A DNA stretch of 64,000 nt from Thermaceae bacterium (GCA_015478585.1 JADMIM010000002.1:1-64000), one strand, 5' to 3'; shown: positions 1 to 9,353, counted from the stretch's first letter. The notes: generated from the letters alone by a model not told the origin. Numbers and translations: made by a program.

Positions 1-91
1 GGGCTTTGCCCGTGCGAGCACTAGGCCCACAGGGCCGGGCTTTGCCCGTGCGAGCACTAGGCCCACAGGGCCGGGCTTTGCCCGTGCGAGC
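1..91. repeat. 36-bp tandem repeat, about 2.5 copies, cut by window edge
   Basis: Positions 1-36 and 37-72 are identical and 73-91 is a third, partial copy. Each unit contains two short hairpins (GGGCtttGCCC and GGCCCacaGGGCC). There are no spacers between units, so this is not a CRISPR array. A single diverged copy occurs at about 39703-39737. The array probably extends beyond the left edge. Confidence 0.85.
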
Positions 92-166
92 GGCTATGGG
101 CTGTGCGCATCTCCCCTCCTTCTCTCAGTCGGGGTAAGTCTTGCAGACTTACCCTGGAGAAACTTA
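88..166 (+). repeat. MITE-like family 1, truncated copy A
   Basis: The right part is almost identical to the copies at 9006-9147 and 37571-37680. It includes the internal palindrome TAAGTCTTGCAGACTTA and ends in GGAGAAACTTA. The left half of the element is missing; the 36-bp tandem repeat lies there instead. From 167 to 259 I see nothing recognisable except a half-site (AAAACCGCTCTA, about 249-260) resembling the end of family 2. Confidence 0.75.
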
Positions 167-259
167 GCAATGCGGAGGCTGCTTCCCCTATCTTGGTTCC
201 ACAGCATTGTGCGTACCTCCAACAACGGTTGACCAAAGAAAGTCCGTTGCAAAACCGCT

Positions 260-970
260 CTAACCCAAATAAGCTTGGCGCACCCGGTCGTCGTCTAAGA
301 GCTGCCCCGCTGGGCCAAAGAGGGTCAGGTGGCCTGCTTCGAGCACGTAGCCCCGGTTGGCGTGTTGCAGGGCCAGGCGGGCGTTTTGCTCAACCAGCAA
401 AATCGTCACCCCAGCCGCGTGCAGTTCGTCAATAATGGCGAAGATTTCCTTGACCACTAAGGGGGCCAGGCCCAGGCTGGGTTCGTCCAGGAGCAGAAGT
501 TTGGGGCGGGACATCAAAGCCCTGGCAATCGCCAACATCTGCTGCTCGCCGCCAGAAAGGGTTCCGGCCAGTTGGTTCTGGCGTTCGCGCAGGCGTGGGA
601 AGCGCTCGAACTGGCGCTGGATATCGCTGGCAATTTCGCCGTCGGAGCGAATAAAGGCCCCCATCTCGAGGTTGTCCTTCACGCTCTGCCGTGTCAGCAC
701 CTGTCGTCCCTCAGGCGACTGGGCGATACCGCTGCGCACCACCTGCGAGGCTTCGACCGTGCTGATGTTTTTGCCATCATAGATAATCGAACCGCTTCTG
801 GCTTTGACCACCCTTGAAATCGCCCTCAGGGTAGTGGATTTGCCCGCACCGTTGGCCCCAATCAGGCAGACCACCTCACCCGGATAGACCTCGAGGCTCA
901 CCTCGGATAAGGCTCGAATCCCCCCGTAGTTGACCGAGAGCTTCTGGAGTTGCAACAACGGCTGGCTCAT
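260..970 (-). CDS. livF: Branched-chain amino acid ABC transporter ATP-binding protein LivF
   Basis: This is one of the two cytoplasmic ATPases that power a LivKHMGF-type importer. Its 236 aa match the family length. Visible motifs are Walker A GANGAGKST (about residue 40), signature LSGGEQQ (about 138) and Walker B LLLLDEPS (about 157). The position of the switch histidine reads VEQN, as is usual in LivF. Its ATG overlaps the livG stop by 4 bp (967-970), so the two are translationally coupled. It is the last gene of a five-gene minus-strand operon. Substrate is inferred from family only; relatives also carry amides or other amino acids. Confidence 0.95.
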   Translation of the reverse strand: MSQPLLQLQKLSVNYGGIRALSEVSLEVYPGEVVCLIGANGAGKSTTLRAISRVVKARSGSIIYDGKNISTVEASQVVRSGIAQSPEGRQVLTRQSVKDNLEMGAFIRSDGEIASDIQRQFERFPRLRERQNQLAGTLSGGEQQMLAIARALMSRPKLLLLDEPSLGLAPLVVKEIFAIIDELHAAGVTILLVEQNARLALQHANRGYVLEAGHLTLFGPAGQLLDDDRVRQAYLG

Positions 971-1731
971 GTCTCGACCCCCAGATAGGCTTCGATTACC
1001 GCTGGGTCGTTGGCAACCTTTTGGGGGCTGCCCAGCGCGATCATCTGTCCGAAGTTGAGCACCGCGATACGATCACACAGGCCCATCACCAATGGAACGT
1101 GGTGTTCGATGAGGATAATCGTCAGGCCAAACTCCCCCCTAACTTGGCGGATGAACCCCGAGAGGGTGGCTTTTTCCGCCGAGTTCATTCCCGCAGCGGG
1201 CTCATCGAGCAGCAACACTTTGGGTCTGAGCGCCAGCGCACGGGCAATTTCCAAGCGCCGCTGGTCGCCGTAGCTGAGGTTCTTAGCCCGCTCGAAGGCT
1301 CTTCCTTGCAAGCCCACCCGTTCCAGCAAGGCCCAGGCTTGCCGCTCGACCCCCACCTGCTCGGCTCTAGCGGCAGGCAGGCCCAGCACCCCCGCCCAGA
1401 CCCCGGTTTTGGTATGGATATGGTGGGCAATACGGATGTTCTCGAGGGCGCTCAAATTGCCAAAAAGCCGAATGTTTTGGAAGGTTCTAGCCAACCCCAA
1501 AGCCGCGATGCGAAAAGGGGGCAGCCGGGTGATGTCCTGGCCCTGATAGTGCAGATTTCCACTGCTGGGGGAGGTTAGACCAGTTATCAGGTTGAACAGG
1601 GTGGTTTTGCCTGCTCCGTTGGGGCCAATCAGACCGAAAATTTCGCCTTCCTGAACGCTGAGCGAGACATCGTTGACCGCCACCAGCCCACCAAACCTGC
1701 GGCTCATATGGGAGACCTCGAGCAAGCTCAT
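967..1731 (-). CDS. livG: Branched-chain amino acid ABC transporter ATP-binding protein LivG
   Basis: Second ATPase of the importer, 254 aa. Walker [10 protein letters not shown] lies near residue 37, the signature LSYGDQRR near 153, Walker [13 protein letters not shown] near 173, and the H-loop reads IEHH. The AAGMN after Walker B is typical of LivG. The gene overlaps livF at its 3' end and livM at its 5' end by 4 bp each, so the three are tightly coupled. Nothing is odd in sequence or length. Confidence 0.95.
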   Translation of the reverse strand: MSLLEVSHMSRRFGGLVAVNDVSLSVQEGEIFGLIGPNGAGKTTLFNLITGLTSPSSGNLHYQGQDITRLPPFRIAALGLARTFQNIRLFGNLSALENIRIAHHIHTKTGVWAGVLGLPAARAEQVGVERQAWALLERVGLQGRAFERAKNLSYGDQRRLEIARALALRPKVLLLDEPAAGMNSAEKATLSGFIRQVRGEFGLTIILIEHHVPLVMGLCDRIAVLNFGQMIALGSPQKVANDPAVIEAYLGVET

Positions 1732-2621
1732 GTCTTCTCCCGCACCGGGGCAGTTTTCCGCCGGGCCAACCAGTTGGGGTTCGCCAAGCCTTGCGGCAAG
1801 TAGATGGCCGCCAGCATCAGCAACAACCCGTCTACGATAAAACGCAAGTCTTTGAGGGGGCGCAGCACCTCGGGCAGGGCGGTCAACACCATTCCCCCCA
1901 GCACCGGCCCCGCGAAGGAGCGCGAGCCCCCAATCAGCACGTAGGCCAGCACCGCTATCGAGACATCGAAGGTTCCCTGGCGGGCATTCCAGGTATTGAG
2001 AAAGTGGGCGCTGATGGCCCCCACTACCCCAGCCAGCATGGCTCCCAGGGCAAAAGCTAGCACCTTGTGATAGGTAGGGTTGATGCCCATCGCATCGGCA
2101 GCCAGCTCATCCTCGCGCAGGGCGATGAAGGCCCGTCCGATACGGCTCCCCTCGAGGCGATAGGCAAAAAACATCACTAGCAGTAGCAAAGGCCCCACCA
2201 GCCACATATAGCCCAGGGGGCTAGAAAAGGGCTGGGCGATGCCAAAAATGCCCACCGCGCCCCCGGTGATGCTCAAGTTGAGCGACACTACCCGCAGAAT
2301 CTCCACCATGGCGATGGTGGCCAGGGCCAGATAAATCCCCCGCAGCCGTAGCGCCGGAATGCCCACCACCACCGCCACCACCCCCGAGAGCAGCCCCGCC
2401 AGCAGCGTTTCCAGCAACAAATAGCCAATGGGGTAGGCCCCACTAGTATGAAAAACCTGGGTAGAAAGAATCGCCGCAACATAGCCGCCGATGGCATAAA
2501 AACCAGAGCTGGCCAGGGAGAGTTGTCCTGCCATCAGGGGCAAATAGGTGCTCAGACCCAGCAGAGCTTGTAAGCACATATAGACCAGCAAAAACCCGTA
2601 GGTCTGAAAAAACGCTTCCAC
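1728..2621 (-). CDS. livM: Branched-chain amino acid ABC transporter permease LivM
   Basis: Integral membrane permease of 297 aa with about eight to nine hydrophobic segments. The segment YLALATIAMVEILR and the cytoplasmic loop FIALREDELAADAMGIN are hallmarks of LivM (the EAA-type loop contacting the ATPase). The C-terminal tail is basic. It lies 1 bp downstream of livH and overlaps livG by 4 bp. It forms a heterodimeric channel with LivH (family knowledge). Confidence 0.93.
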   Translation of the reverse strand: MEAFFQTYGFLLVYMCLQALLGLSTYLPLMAGQLSLASSGFYAIGGYVAAILSTQVFHTSGAYPIGYLLLETLLAGLLSGVVAVVVGIPALRLRGIYLALATIAMVEILRVVSLNLSITGGAVGIFGIAQPFSSPLGYMWLVGPLLLLVMFFAYRLEGSRIGRAFIALREDELAADAMGINPTYHKVLAFALGAMLAGVVGAISAHFLNTWNARQGTFDVSIAVLAYVLIGGSRSFAGPVLGGMVLTALPEVLRPLKDLRFIVDGLLLMLAAIYLPQGLANPNWLARRKTAPVREKT

Positions 2622-2622
2622 G

Positions 2623-3576
2623 TCACACCTTTTGGATGAGTCGCCGCCCCAGCAACCCTTGGGGGCGGAGCATCAAAATCAAAAACAGCAACAAGAACGC
2701 CACCGCGTCCTTATAGGCCGTGTATTCCCCCGGAACCAGGGCTTCGGCCAGGCCCAACACGAAGCCGCCCAGCACTGCACCACCGATGTCTCCTAGACCA
2801 CCCAGCACGATCACCGCCAAGCCCTTGAGGCCATAGGCCAGACCGAAATAGGGGCCAGAAATGGAAAAGCTGGTGGCAACCAGGGTTCCCGAGATGCCCG
2901 CCAGCAGCCCCGAGAGCAAAAAGGTAAAGAGGATTACCCGATCCGTGGAAACTCCCAGCAAGCTGGCCGTGGTGGGGTTTTCCGCTACTGCTTGCATGGC
3001 CTTGCCCATTTTGGTGCGGTTGATGAGGTATAGCAGGGCCAGCAGAATCACCAGCGAGACCCCAAAGATAATCACCTGCACGGTGCGGATTTGAATGGGA
3101 AAGCTGGCGGTTCCCAAGTTGAGCGAGGGGTGTTGCTCGGCCCAGTGCCCATAAACATTAGTAGGGTAGGAGAGAATTTCCGCGCCAATCAGGTATTGCA
3201 CCAGATTGACAATCACCAAGCCGGCCCCCAAGCTCGAGACCAGCGCCAACAAAGGGTCGGCTCCCCTGGCCCTCAGCGGGCGAAAGGCCACGCGCTCGAG
3301 GCCCACCGATACCAAACCCGCCAGGGCTCCGCCCAAAATAATCGCTACAGGAAAAGGTAAACCAAAGGGAAGCTGGGCTCCAGCCAGCAGCCCGGTTCCG
3401 TTATTTTGGCCCCCGATCAAAAAATAGGTGAAATAGGCTCCCAGCGTGAACACCGCTCCGTGGGCAAAGTTGATGATGCCCAGGATAGAAAACACCAGGG
3501 TATAGCCCAGCGCGAAAATGGCATAAACCGAGCCAATCGAAAGGCCGTTGACCAAACTCTGTAGCAGCAAGTCCAT
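2623..3576 (-). CDS. livH: Branched-chain amino acid ABC transporter permease LivH
   Basis: Permease of about 317 aa. The N-terminus MDLLLQSLVNGLSIGSVYAI and the block LGIINFAHG are typical of LivH. A longer frame opens at 3597, but the start at 3576 gives the family N-terminus. The EAA-like loop reads MGKAMQAVAENPTTASLLG. livH is separated from livK by a 188-bp spacer holding a strong double-hairpin repeat, which probably lowers expression of the permease/ATPase genes relative to the binding protein. Confidence 0.93.
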   Translation of the reverse strand: MDLLLQSLVNGLSIGSVYAIFALGYTLVFSILGIINFAHGAVFTLGAYFTYFLIGGQNNGTGLLAGAQLPFGLPFPVAIILGGALAGLVSVGLERVAFRPLRARGADPLLALVSSLGAGLVIVNLVQYLIGAEILSYPTNVYGHWAEQHPSLNLGTASFPIQIRTVQVIIFGVSLVILLALLYLINRTKMGKAMQAVAENPTTASLLGVSTDRVILFTFLLSGLLAGISGTLVATSFSISGPYFGLAYGLKGLAVIVLGGLGDIGGAVLGGFVLGLAEALVPGEYTAYKDAVAFLLLFLILMLRPQGLLGRRLIQKV

Positions 3577-3618
3577 AGGATGCCTTTTAGGCAACAAAGG
3601 GCCATGAGGAATAACTCA

Positions 3619-3737
3619 TACCGGCTTCACAAAGATAGTTCAAAGCTTTCTAGAGGCCCATCTTTGTGAAGCCTAGTTAACTCCCGTCGGTCGGGTTAGA
3701 TACTCACCGAACGGTAAGTATCTAACCGAACTTGGTA
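3619..3737 (-). repeat. MITE-like family 3, copy 1 (double hairpin between livK and livH)
   Basis: An element of about 119 bp begins TA-CCGGCTTC and ends GAACTTGG-TA. It consists of two hairpins: GGCTTCACAAAGAT paired with ATCTTTGTGAAGCC, and CGGGTTAGATACT paired with AGTATCTAACCG. A second copy in the same orientation lies at 5170-5286, so the pair brackets livK. Inside the operon it could act as an mRNA-stabilising or attenuating structure (inference). Confidence 0.8.
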
Positions 3738-3764
3738 TCGCAGCCCATTGCTGGCGTTTTTGAA

Positions 3765-4928
<1,164 letters not shown>

Positions 4929-4949
4929 AGGTTTCTCCTCATACATCAC

Positions 4950-5169
4950 AGCCTACTTTTGGGCTGGGTATATCTTAACACACCTCCAGAAAAGTTCGGT
5001 GTGCCGGGGGTGGCTCAAAGGCCATGCAGCTATGCAAGGTCTTTTGCTGCTCGAGCCACCCTTGTATCAGATTTCCTCGTCCATACCAATAGATGCCCGC
5101 CCCAGAAGGATGGTTCTGTGCTCCGACAACTTTGGGCTTGTTGCTTGCAGCTATCCGCAAAGCGGGTCA
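4950..5169. other. Spacer upstream of livK, no gene seen
   Basis: This is the outer part of the spacer between divergent livK and the PatB gene. On the minus strand TTAAGATATA (about 4970) could be part of the liv promoter, but no convincing -35 is seen. Short frames on either strand resemble nothing I know. The rest of the spacer is the family 3 repeat and the patB promoter. Confidence 0.4.
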
Positions 5170-5286
5170 TAACGGCTTCACCAAGATAGTATTCAAAGTT
5201 AGAGGCCGATCTTTGTGAAGCCTAGTTAACTCCTGCTAGTCGGGTTATATAGTCACCGAACAGTGACTATATAACCGAACTTGGTA
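5170..5286 (-). repeat. MITE-like family 3, copy 2
   Basis: Same two-hairpin element as 3619-3737, with GGCTTCACCAAGAT/ATCTTTGTGAAGCC and CGGGTTATATAGTCAC/GTGACTATATAACCG stems. The loop-closing stem differs from copy 1 by compensated base changes (TAGATACT/AGTATCTA against TATATAGT/ACTATATA). That suggests the RNA or DNA hairpin itself is maintained. It ends 10 bp before the -10 of the next gene. Confidence 0.8.
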
Positions 5287-5296
5287 TCCGACGCGA

Positions 5297-5302
5297 TAGA
5301 CT
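5297..5302 (+). promoter_or_regulatory. -10 TAGACT for a leaderless patB transcript
   Basis: TAGACT is followed by 7 nt and then the ATG at 5310, with no Shine-Dalgarno sequence. This spacing is that of leaderless genes in Deinococcota. Confidence 0.6.
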
Positions 5303-5309
5303 CATATCT

Positions 5310-6470
5310 ATGCAATTGGATAACTTCAATTCTACCGATCTGCGCGACCCTCGAGGCTACTCGGTCAAATGGCACTATCATCCCCAGGACGTGCTGCCGT
5401 TATGGGTGGCGGACATGGACTTTCCCATCGCCCCCGAAATTACCCAGGCCCTGCTCGAGCGCCTTCAGGGGCGCATCGGCTATCCCAAACAGGCCGGAGA
5501 TACCCAGCTTTTGGAGGCTATTATCGCCGAGCAGGCACAAAAGCACGGCCTGACCGGGCTAAAGCCGGAAAACCTCTGGCTTACCACCAGCGTGGTGCCG
5601 GGAATCTATGCGGCGGTGCTGGGCCTGAGCAGTCCCGGTGACGAGATTATCACCCTGACCCCGGTCTATCCACCCTTTCTGAACGCCATCAGCGACTACG
5701 GGCGGGTTCTCAAGCACAGCCCGATGCTGCGGGGGAGCACCTGGGAGATTGACTTTGAGGGGCTGGAGAAGCTGGTCACACCGGCGACCCGGATGCTGAT
5801 GTTGTGCAACCCACAAAACCCCACAGGACGGGTGTTTACCCGAGACGAACTCGAGCGCCTGGCCGAGTTCGCTGTGCGCCACCGGCTGTGGGTGATGTCC
5901 GACGAACTCTGGGCCAACCTGATTTACGAGGGTCAGCACCTCCCTATCGCCTCGCTGAATGATGAAATCGCGCAGCGCAGCGTAACCCTGAGCGGCCCCT
6001 GCAAAACCTACAACACCGCCGGGCTGGGTGGCGGGGTGGCAATCAGCCACAACAAAGCCCTTCTGGAGCGCATGAAACGAGCCACAGTGGGGGTAATGGG
6101 CCACCCCAACGTGATGAGCATGGCGATGTGGCTGGCGGGAATCGAGTCGGGCCAGGGTTGGCTCCAAGAAGTGCTGGCCTATCTGCGCGATAACCGGGAT
6201 TTCCTCAGCGGCTTTATCCGCACCCAGATGCCCCAAGTGGGCTACTTGGCCCCTCAAGGAACCTATCTGGCCCTGCTGGACTTTAGCGGCTTCCCCTTCG
6301 CCAAGGAGGTTTACAAGGTGATGCTCGAGCAGGCCAAGGTGGGTCTCAACGATGGCCCACCCTTCGGGCCGGGCTACCAGGGCTTTTTGCGGCTCAACTT
6401 CGCCACCAGCCGGAACATTTTGCAGGAGGCGCTCGAGCGAATTGTCAAGGTGGCGCAGTCGGTGGATTAG
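5310..6470 (+). CDS. patB: PatB/MalY-type pyridoxal-phosphate C-S lyase (aminotransferase fold I)
   Basis: This 386-aa PLP enzyme probably cleaves cystathionine or cysteine conjugates to a thiol, pyruvate and ammonia. Family blocks are WVADMDFPIAPEI (about 31-43), TPVYPPFL (about 117), NPQNPTGRVFTRDEL (about 172) and SDELW (about 205). The likely PLP lysine sits in SGPCKTYNTAGLGGG (about 237). PatB and MalY subgroups share these motifs; the usual DEIH is DELW here. The gene stands alone and appears leaderless. Its 3' spacer is a hairpin region running into convergent parA. A generic aminotransferase activity cannot be excluded. Confidence 0.85.
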   Translation: MQLDNFNSTDLRDPRGYSVKWHYHPQDVLPLWVADMDFPIAPEITQALLERLQGRIGYPKQAGDTQLLEAIIAEQAQKHGLTGLKPENLWLTTSVVPGIYAAVLGLSSPGDEIITLTPVYPPFLNAISDYGRVLKHSPMLRGSTWEIDFEGLEKLVTPATRMLMLCNPQNPTGRVFTRDELERLAEFAVRHRLWVMSDELWANLIYEGQHLPIASLNDEIAQRSVTLSGPCKTYNTAGLGGGVAISHNKALLERMKRATVGVMGHPNVMSMAMWLAGIESGQGWLQEVLAYLRDNRDFLSGFIRTQMPQVGYLAPQGTYLALLDFSGFPFAKEVYKVMLEQAKVGLNDGPPFGPGYQGFLRLNFATSRNILQEALERIVKVAQSVD

Positions 6471-6676
6471 GAGCAGAGGGCTGAAGGCTTGAAGTCAAAA
6501 CCCAAAAACACAAACTGCGTCCCGGACGGTGTTTTTTGATGAGCCAATTATGCTGTCCTGGTGTAGCTTTTGGACTCTTTGTATTTTGGCCTTGACCCTT
6601 CGGCAGGCTCAGGTCAGGTTCTCAGCTTTTAGCTTTCGGCCTTCAGCTTTTAGTGCTTTGCGTTTAGCCCTCTGCT
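6471..6676. repeat. Inverted-arm spacer between patB and parA
   Basis: The left arm GGAGCAGAGGGCTGAAGGC (from 6471) pairs with AGCCCTCTGCTCC (about 6667-6680), which overlaps the last codons of parA. Further words such as TTTTAGC and TTCGGCCTTCAGCTTTT lie between. A family 4 element sits in the loop. The structure could be a bidirectional terminator between convergent genes (inference). There is no U-tract. Confidence 0.65.
6508..6573 (+). repeat. MITE-like family 4, copy 1
   Basis: A block of about 66 bp runs from ACACAAACTGCGTCCCGG to GTCCTGGTGTAGCTTTTG. It recurs at 46754-46824 (same strand) and 39760-39830 (opposite strand), with diverged relatives near 17596-17668 and 57112-57190. The ends form an imperfect inverted repeat (CAAAAACAC against GTGTAGCTTTTG). 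Confidence 0.75.
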
Positions 6677-7260
6677 CCTAGCTCGAGCAGTTCCCGCCCC
6701 GCCGCCGCATAGTCTTCCCAGGCCCGCTCGGCCCTGGGGTCGTTCACGTTTTGCACCAGGGTTCCGGCAACCACGGCTTTTTCATAGGCGGCGAGGCGGC
6801 AGATAGCCACGCGGAAGTGCGGAAGTCGCCTCGAGCGTAAATAATTCAAGGTGCGCAGTCCGTCGAGGGAAGGGAAGGGCGGGACAAGCGTGACCAGTGC
6901 CCGCATCGGCAAGCCCCCAAGTTCGGACATGAACTGCTCGAGGCTCACCAACGACAATGCTCCCGGCGAGGTGGGAACTACCACCAAATCGGCTTTGTCG
7001 CCATATTCCCGCAGGGTTTTGCCCTTGGGGTGGCCCCGAGTGTCAATGACCAGATGCTCGAAGCGCTTGGGACGGGCTTCTTCTGGGGTAGAAACCTCGA
7101 AAGGCAGCCCCGAACCCTGCCGCGCCCAGACCAGCGCCCCTTCGGCGGGGTCGGCATCCACCAGCAGGGTCGGCCCCCTGAGCTGTAAAAAAGCAGCCAG
7201 GTGGACGGCGGTAGTAGTCTTGCCTACTCCGCCTTTGAGCGACGTGACCAATACGCGCAT
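6664..7260 (-). CDS. Orphan ParA/MinD-like P-loop ATPase
   Basis: A deviant-Walker ATPase of 198 aa. The deviant Walker A is SLKGGVGKTTTAVHLAAFL (residues 8-26), with signature lysine K9 and catalytic lysine K14. A LVDADPAEGALVW block (36-48) follows, then HLVIDTRGHP (70-79). No ParB or parS is visible nearby, so chromosome segregation is unlikely to be its job. Short orphan ParA proteins often position other protein complexes (inference). The promoter -10 TATAGT lies 11 nt before the ATG. Its last codons form one arm of the 6471-6680 inverted repeat. Confidence 0.8.
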   Translation of the reverse strand: MRVLVTSLKGGVGKTTTAVHLAAFLQLRGPTLLVDADPAEGALVWARQGSGLPFEVSTPEEARPKRFEHLVIDTRGHPKGKTLREYGDKADLVVVPTSPGALSLVSLEQFMSELGGLPMRALVTLVPPFPSLDGLRTLNYLRSRRLPHFRVAICRLAAYEKAVVAGTLVQNVNDPRAERAWEDYAAAGRELLELGAEG

Positions 7261-7271
7261 AACCTGGACTC

Positions 7272-7277
7272 ACTATA
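7272..7277 (-). promoter_or_regulatory. -10 TATAGT upstream of parA-like gene
   Basis: On the minus strand TATAGT lies 11 nt before the ATG at 7260, implying a leader of only a few nucleotides. No -35 box is obvious. Confidence 0.45.
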
Positions 7278-7340
7278 CAGGCTGAATATTTTCATCTCTA
7301 ACTCAGGACTATCACCATAAACATACGCAAGAATACCCTC

Positions 7341-9008
7341 ATGCGAGGGTTATGGCTGTTAGTCGTCACGGGTGGTCTGGGTCTGGCCCACAATGCTCCG
7401 GCCCTGCCGGATTCAAAAATCGCCCCACCTGCGGCCCAGTTTGGCCTGCCCTTTGCGGGGGAGCCGGGACCGACCACCTGGCTTTTAGGCCAGCCCTACG
7501 GCAACACCATCGGGGCCTATCGGCAGCGCCGAAGCACCTATGGGGCTATCCAGGGGATCCATTTCGGGATGGATTTTTCTGCCCCCTGCGGCACTCCGGT
7601 GCGGGCTATTGCCGATGGGGTAGTAGTAGACGTGGACGGGCCGCACGGCTCTCCCCCGCACAATCTGGTCATTGACCACGGCAATGGGCTGGCCAGCCTC
7701 TACGGGCATCTGCTCGAGCGCCCTAGCATCCGGGTGGGAACCCAGGTCAAGCGCGGGCAGATTGTGGCTAAATCCGGCGACTCGCAGTTTACCTGTGTCT
7801 CCGCACCGCACCTGCACCTAGAAATCCGTGACAGCTCGCACCAGCGACTATTCAACCCACAGCTCTATATCGCCGCCGACTGGGATACCCTGGCCCTGGC
7901 CGGGTTTGGCCGCACCTTCGAGCGCGACCTGTCCGACCCCCGCAAGTGGCAACAGCCCGACCAACAACCTCAAGCCCGGCGGGGCGCGGCTCTGCTGGCA
8001 AACTTCGCTCGCCCCTGGCCGCCCGAACCGCGCAGCAGTGCCAGCTATCTGTCTTTTGGCAGTTTTCCCGGCTTGCCCAAGCCCACCAGCACCCTCGAGC
8101 CTGCTGCCTACACCTCGAGGCTGCGCCGCCTGACGAGTGGGGGCTGCTGCGTAGACCCGCGCTGGAGCCCAGATAGCCGTACGGTTTTGTTCATAGACCA
8201 CCCCAATGCCTCGAGCCAGACGGCTTATTATGGTGTTTCCGTGGCCCAACCCGCCACGCCCAAAGCCTATCTGCCGGTGGCTTATTTTTCCCCTGATTTC
8301 AGCTATGCCCAGCTTCCCGGCAGCCCCAGCCGCTTCCAGCGCCTCTCCGATGACAAAGCCTTCAGCCTCGAGACCGATGGCAGCCCGGTCTTGTGGGCTC
8401 CAGGTGAGGCCCAGATGGCCTGGACGGTGAGCGCTAGCCGGGGCAATTTCGACGTGCGCGAGGGGCAGGTCTGGGTGGCCTCCCCCGGCAGTCAGGCCCG
8501 TAGGGTGGCGACGGTGTACGGTGGCGGTTTGGTGGGCTGGCTAGACCGGGAAACCTTGTTGCTCTCGGGCAAACCAGACCCCAAAGACCCCCTGCGCAGC
8601 CTCGAGACCCTCAATATTTCCACCGGCAAGCGTCAGGTGTTAGCCCAGGCCCTGGGTTTTCGCAGCGTGAAGATCAGCCCCGATGGAAGCCACATCGCCT
8701 ACTACGTGGCCTTCGATAAACCCGAGCGCACCGGAATGTGGCTGATGTCCACAGATGGGCACAAGCAAAAGCTCGAGTGGTTTGGCTCGTACCGTTGGCG
8801 AGACCCTAAACGGCTGGTCTATATTGCCCTCGAGCCCGCAAAAACCCATTTTCTACGGGAATACAACCTCGAGACCGGACAGTCCAGGGTCTTGCGCGAC
8901 CTGGGCAAGGTCAGCAACGACGACTGGCAGGCTTCGCCAGACGGCTCCAAGGTGGTGTTCGTCAACGCCACCGACCGCAACTTGTGGGTGGCAGAGTTGC
9001 CTAACTAA
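7341..9008 (+). CDS. Exported M23 metallopeptidase with C-terminal beta-propeller
   Basis: A 555-aa secreted protein. Residues 1-20 form a signal peptide. Residues about 70-180 are an M23 (LytM) domain with the zinc ligands HFGMDFSAPCGTP (about 73) and HLHLEIRD (about 157), so the peptidase looks intact. The segment VDGPHGSPPHNLVIDHGNG and a YGHL motif are also typical. From about 260 to the end there are TolB/WD40-like blades (WSPDSRTVLFID, ISPDGSHIAYYV, ASPDGSKVVFVN). Such peptidases cut peptidoglycan cross-links; the propeller could bind partners or wall polymer (inference). The TAA stop is the first three bases of a family 1 MITE. Confidence 0.85.
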   Translation: MRGLWLLVVTGGLGLAHNAPALPDSKIAPPAAQFGLPFAGEPGPTTWLLGQPYGNTIGAYRQRRSTYGAIQGIHFGMDFSAPCGTPVRAIADGVVVDVDGPHGSPPHNLVIDHGNGLASLYGHLLERPSIRVGTQVKRGQIVAKSGDSQFTCVSAPHLHLEIRDSSHQRLFNPQLYIAADWDTLALAGFGRTFERDLSDPRKWQQPDQQPQARRGAALLANFARPWPPEPRSSASYLSFGSFPGLPKPTSTLEPAAYTSRLRRLTSGGCCVDPRWSPDSRTVLFIDHPNASSQTAYYGVSVAQPATPKAYLPVAYFSPDFSYAQLPGSPSRFQRLSDDKAFSLETDGSPVLWAPGEAQMAWTVSASRGNFDVREGQVWVASPGSQARRVATVYGGGLVGWLDRETLLLSGKPDPKDPLRSLETLNISTGKRQVLAQALGFRSVKISPDGSHIAYYVAFDKPERTGMWLMSTDGHKQKLEWFGSYRWRDPKRLVYIALEPAKTHFLREYNLETGQSRVLRDLGKVSNDDWQASPDGSKVVFVNATDRNLWVAELPN

Positions 9009-9147
9009 GTCGCTCCATGATGAGGTTACCGGGGAGGATATTTTGCCACCCCCTCCAGGTTAGCCGCAGAGCGGCTATGCGCTGTGCGCATCTCCCCTCC
9101 TTCTCTCAGTCGGGGTAAGTCTTGCAGACTTACCCTGGAGAAACTTA
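9006..9147 (+). repeat. MITE-like family 1, copy B
   Basis: A 142-bp element with imperfect inverted ends TAAGTCGCTCC and GGAGAAACTTA and TA at both flanks. It contains the palindrome TAAGTCTTGCAGACTTA. Its left TAA is the stop codon of the M23 gene. Its right part is translated in frame as the first residues of the hicA-like gene. Other copies are at 88-166 (truncated) and 37571-37680. Confidence 0.85.
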
Positions 9148-9350
9148 GTCAGCGTGAGCTGATTCGTAGATTGCAGGTGCTAGGTTTCGAGGGGCCATTC
9201 CCCGGTAAGCGTCATCAGCGGATGGTTCGGGGGAACGTGCGTGTACCTATTCCCAACCCGCACGAGGGCGATATAGGCCCCAACCTGCTCGTGGTGATTC
9301 TGCGCCAAGCCGGGGTAGGCCGCGAAGAATGGGAAGGCGCGGGGGAATAG
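9084..9350 (+). CDS. hicA: HicA-type mRNA interferase toxin with repeat-derived N-terminus
   Basis: From residue 23 onward the 88-aa product is a HicA (YcfA) domain: SQRELIRRLQVLGFEGPF, then GKRHQRMVRGNVRVPIP with the catalytic histidine, then HEGDIGPNLL and ILRQAGV. HicA toxins are double-stranded-RNA-fold ribonucleases that cleave mRNA. The first 21 codons (GTG at 9084) come from a family 1 MITE, so the native start is lost. Internal in-frame CTG, TTG or GTG codons (about 9155-9180) could also initiate. It lies 11 bp upstream of the HicB-like fusion. Whether it is still translated is uncertain. Confidence 0.75.
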   Translation: MRISPPSLSRGKSCRLTLEKLSQRELIRRLQVLGFEGPFPGKRHQRMVRGNVRVPIPNPHEGDIGPNLLVVILRQAGVGREEWEGAGE

Positions 9351-9353
9351 AAT
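9348..9353 (+). promoter_or_regulatory. -10 TAGAAT for the HicB-nuclease gene
   Basis: TAGAAT overlaps the hicA stop codon (TAG) and lies 8 nt before the ATG at 9362, with no ribosome-binding site. This would allow antitoxin expression independent of toxin, as seen in many HicAB loci. Confidence 0.55.

Noticed and set aside
1-91. Possible CRISPR array (36-bp repeats)
   Set aside because: The repeats are directly contiguous with no unique spacers, and no cas gene is present in the window.
6664-7260. ParABS partition locus
   Set aside because: No ParB gene or parS-like palindrome cluster is near the ParA homologue.
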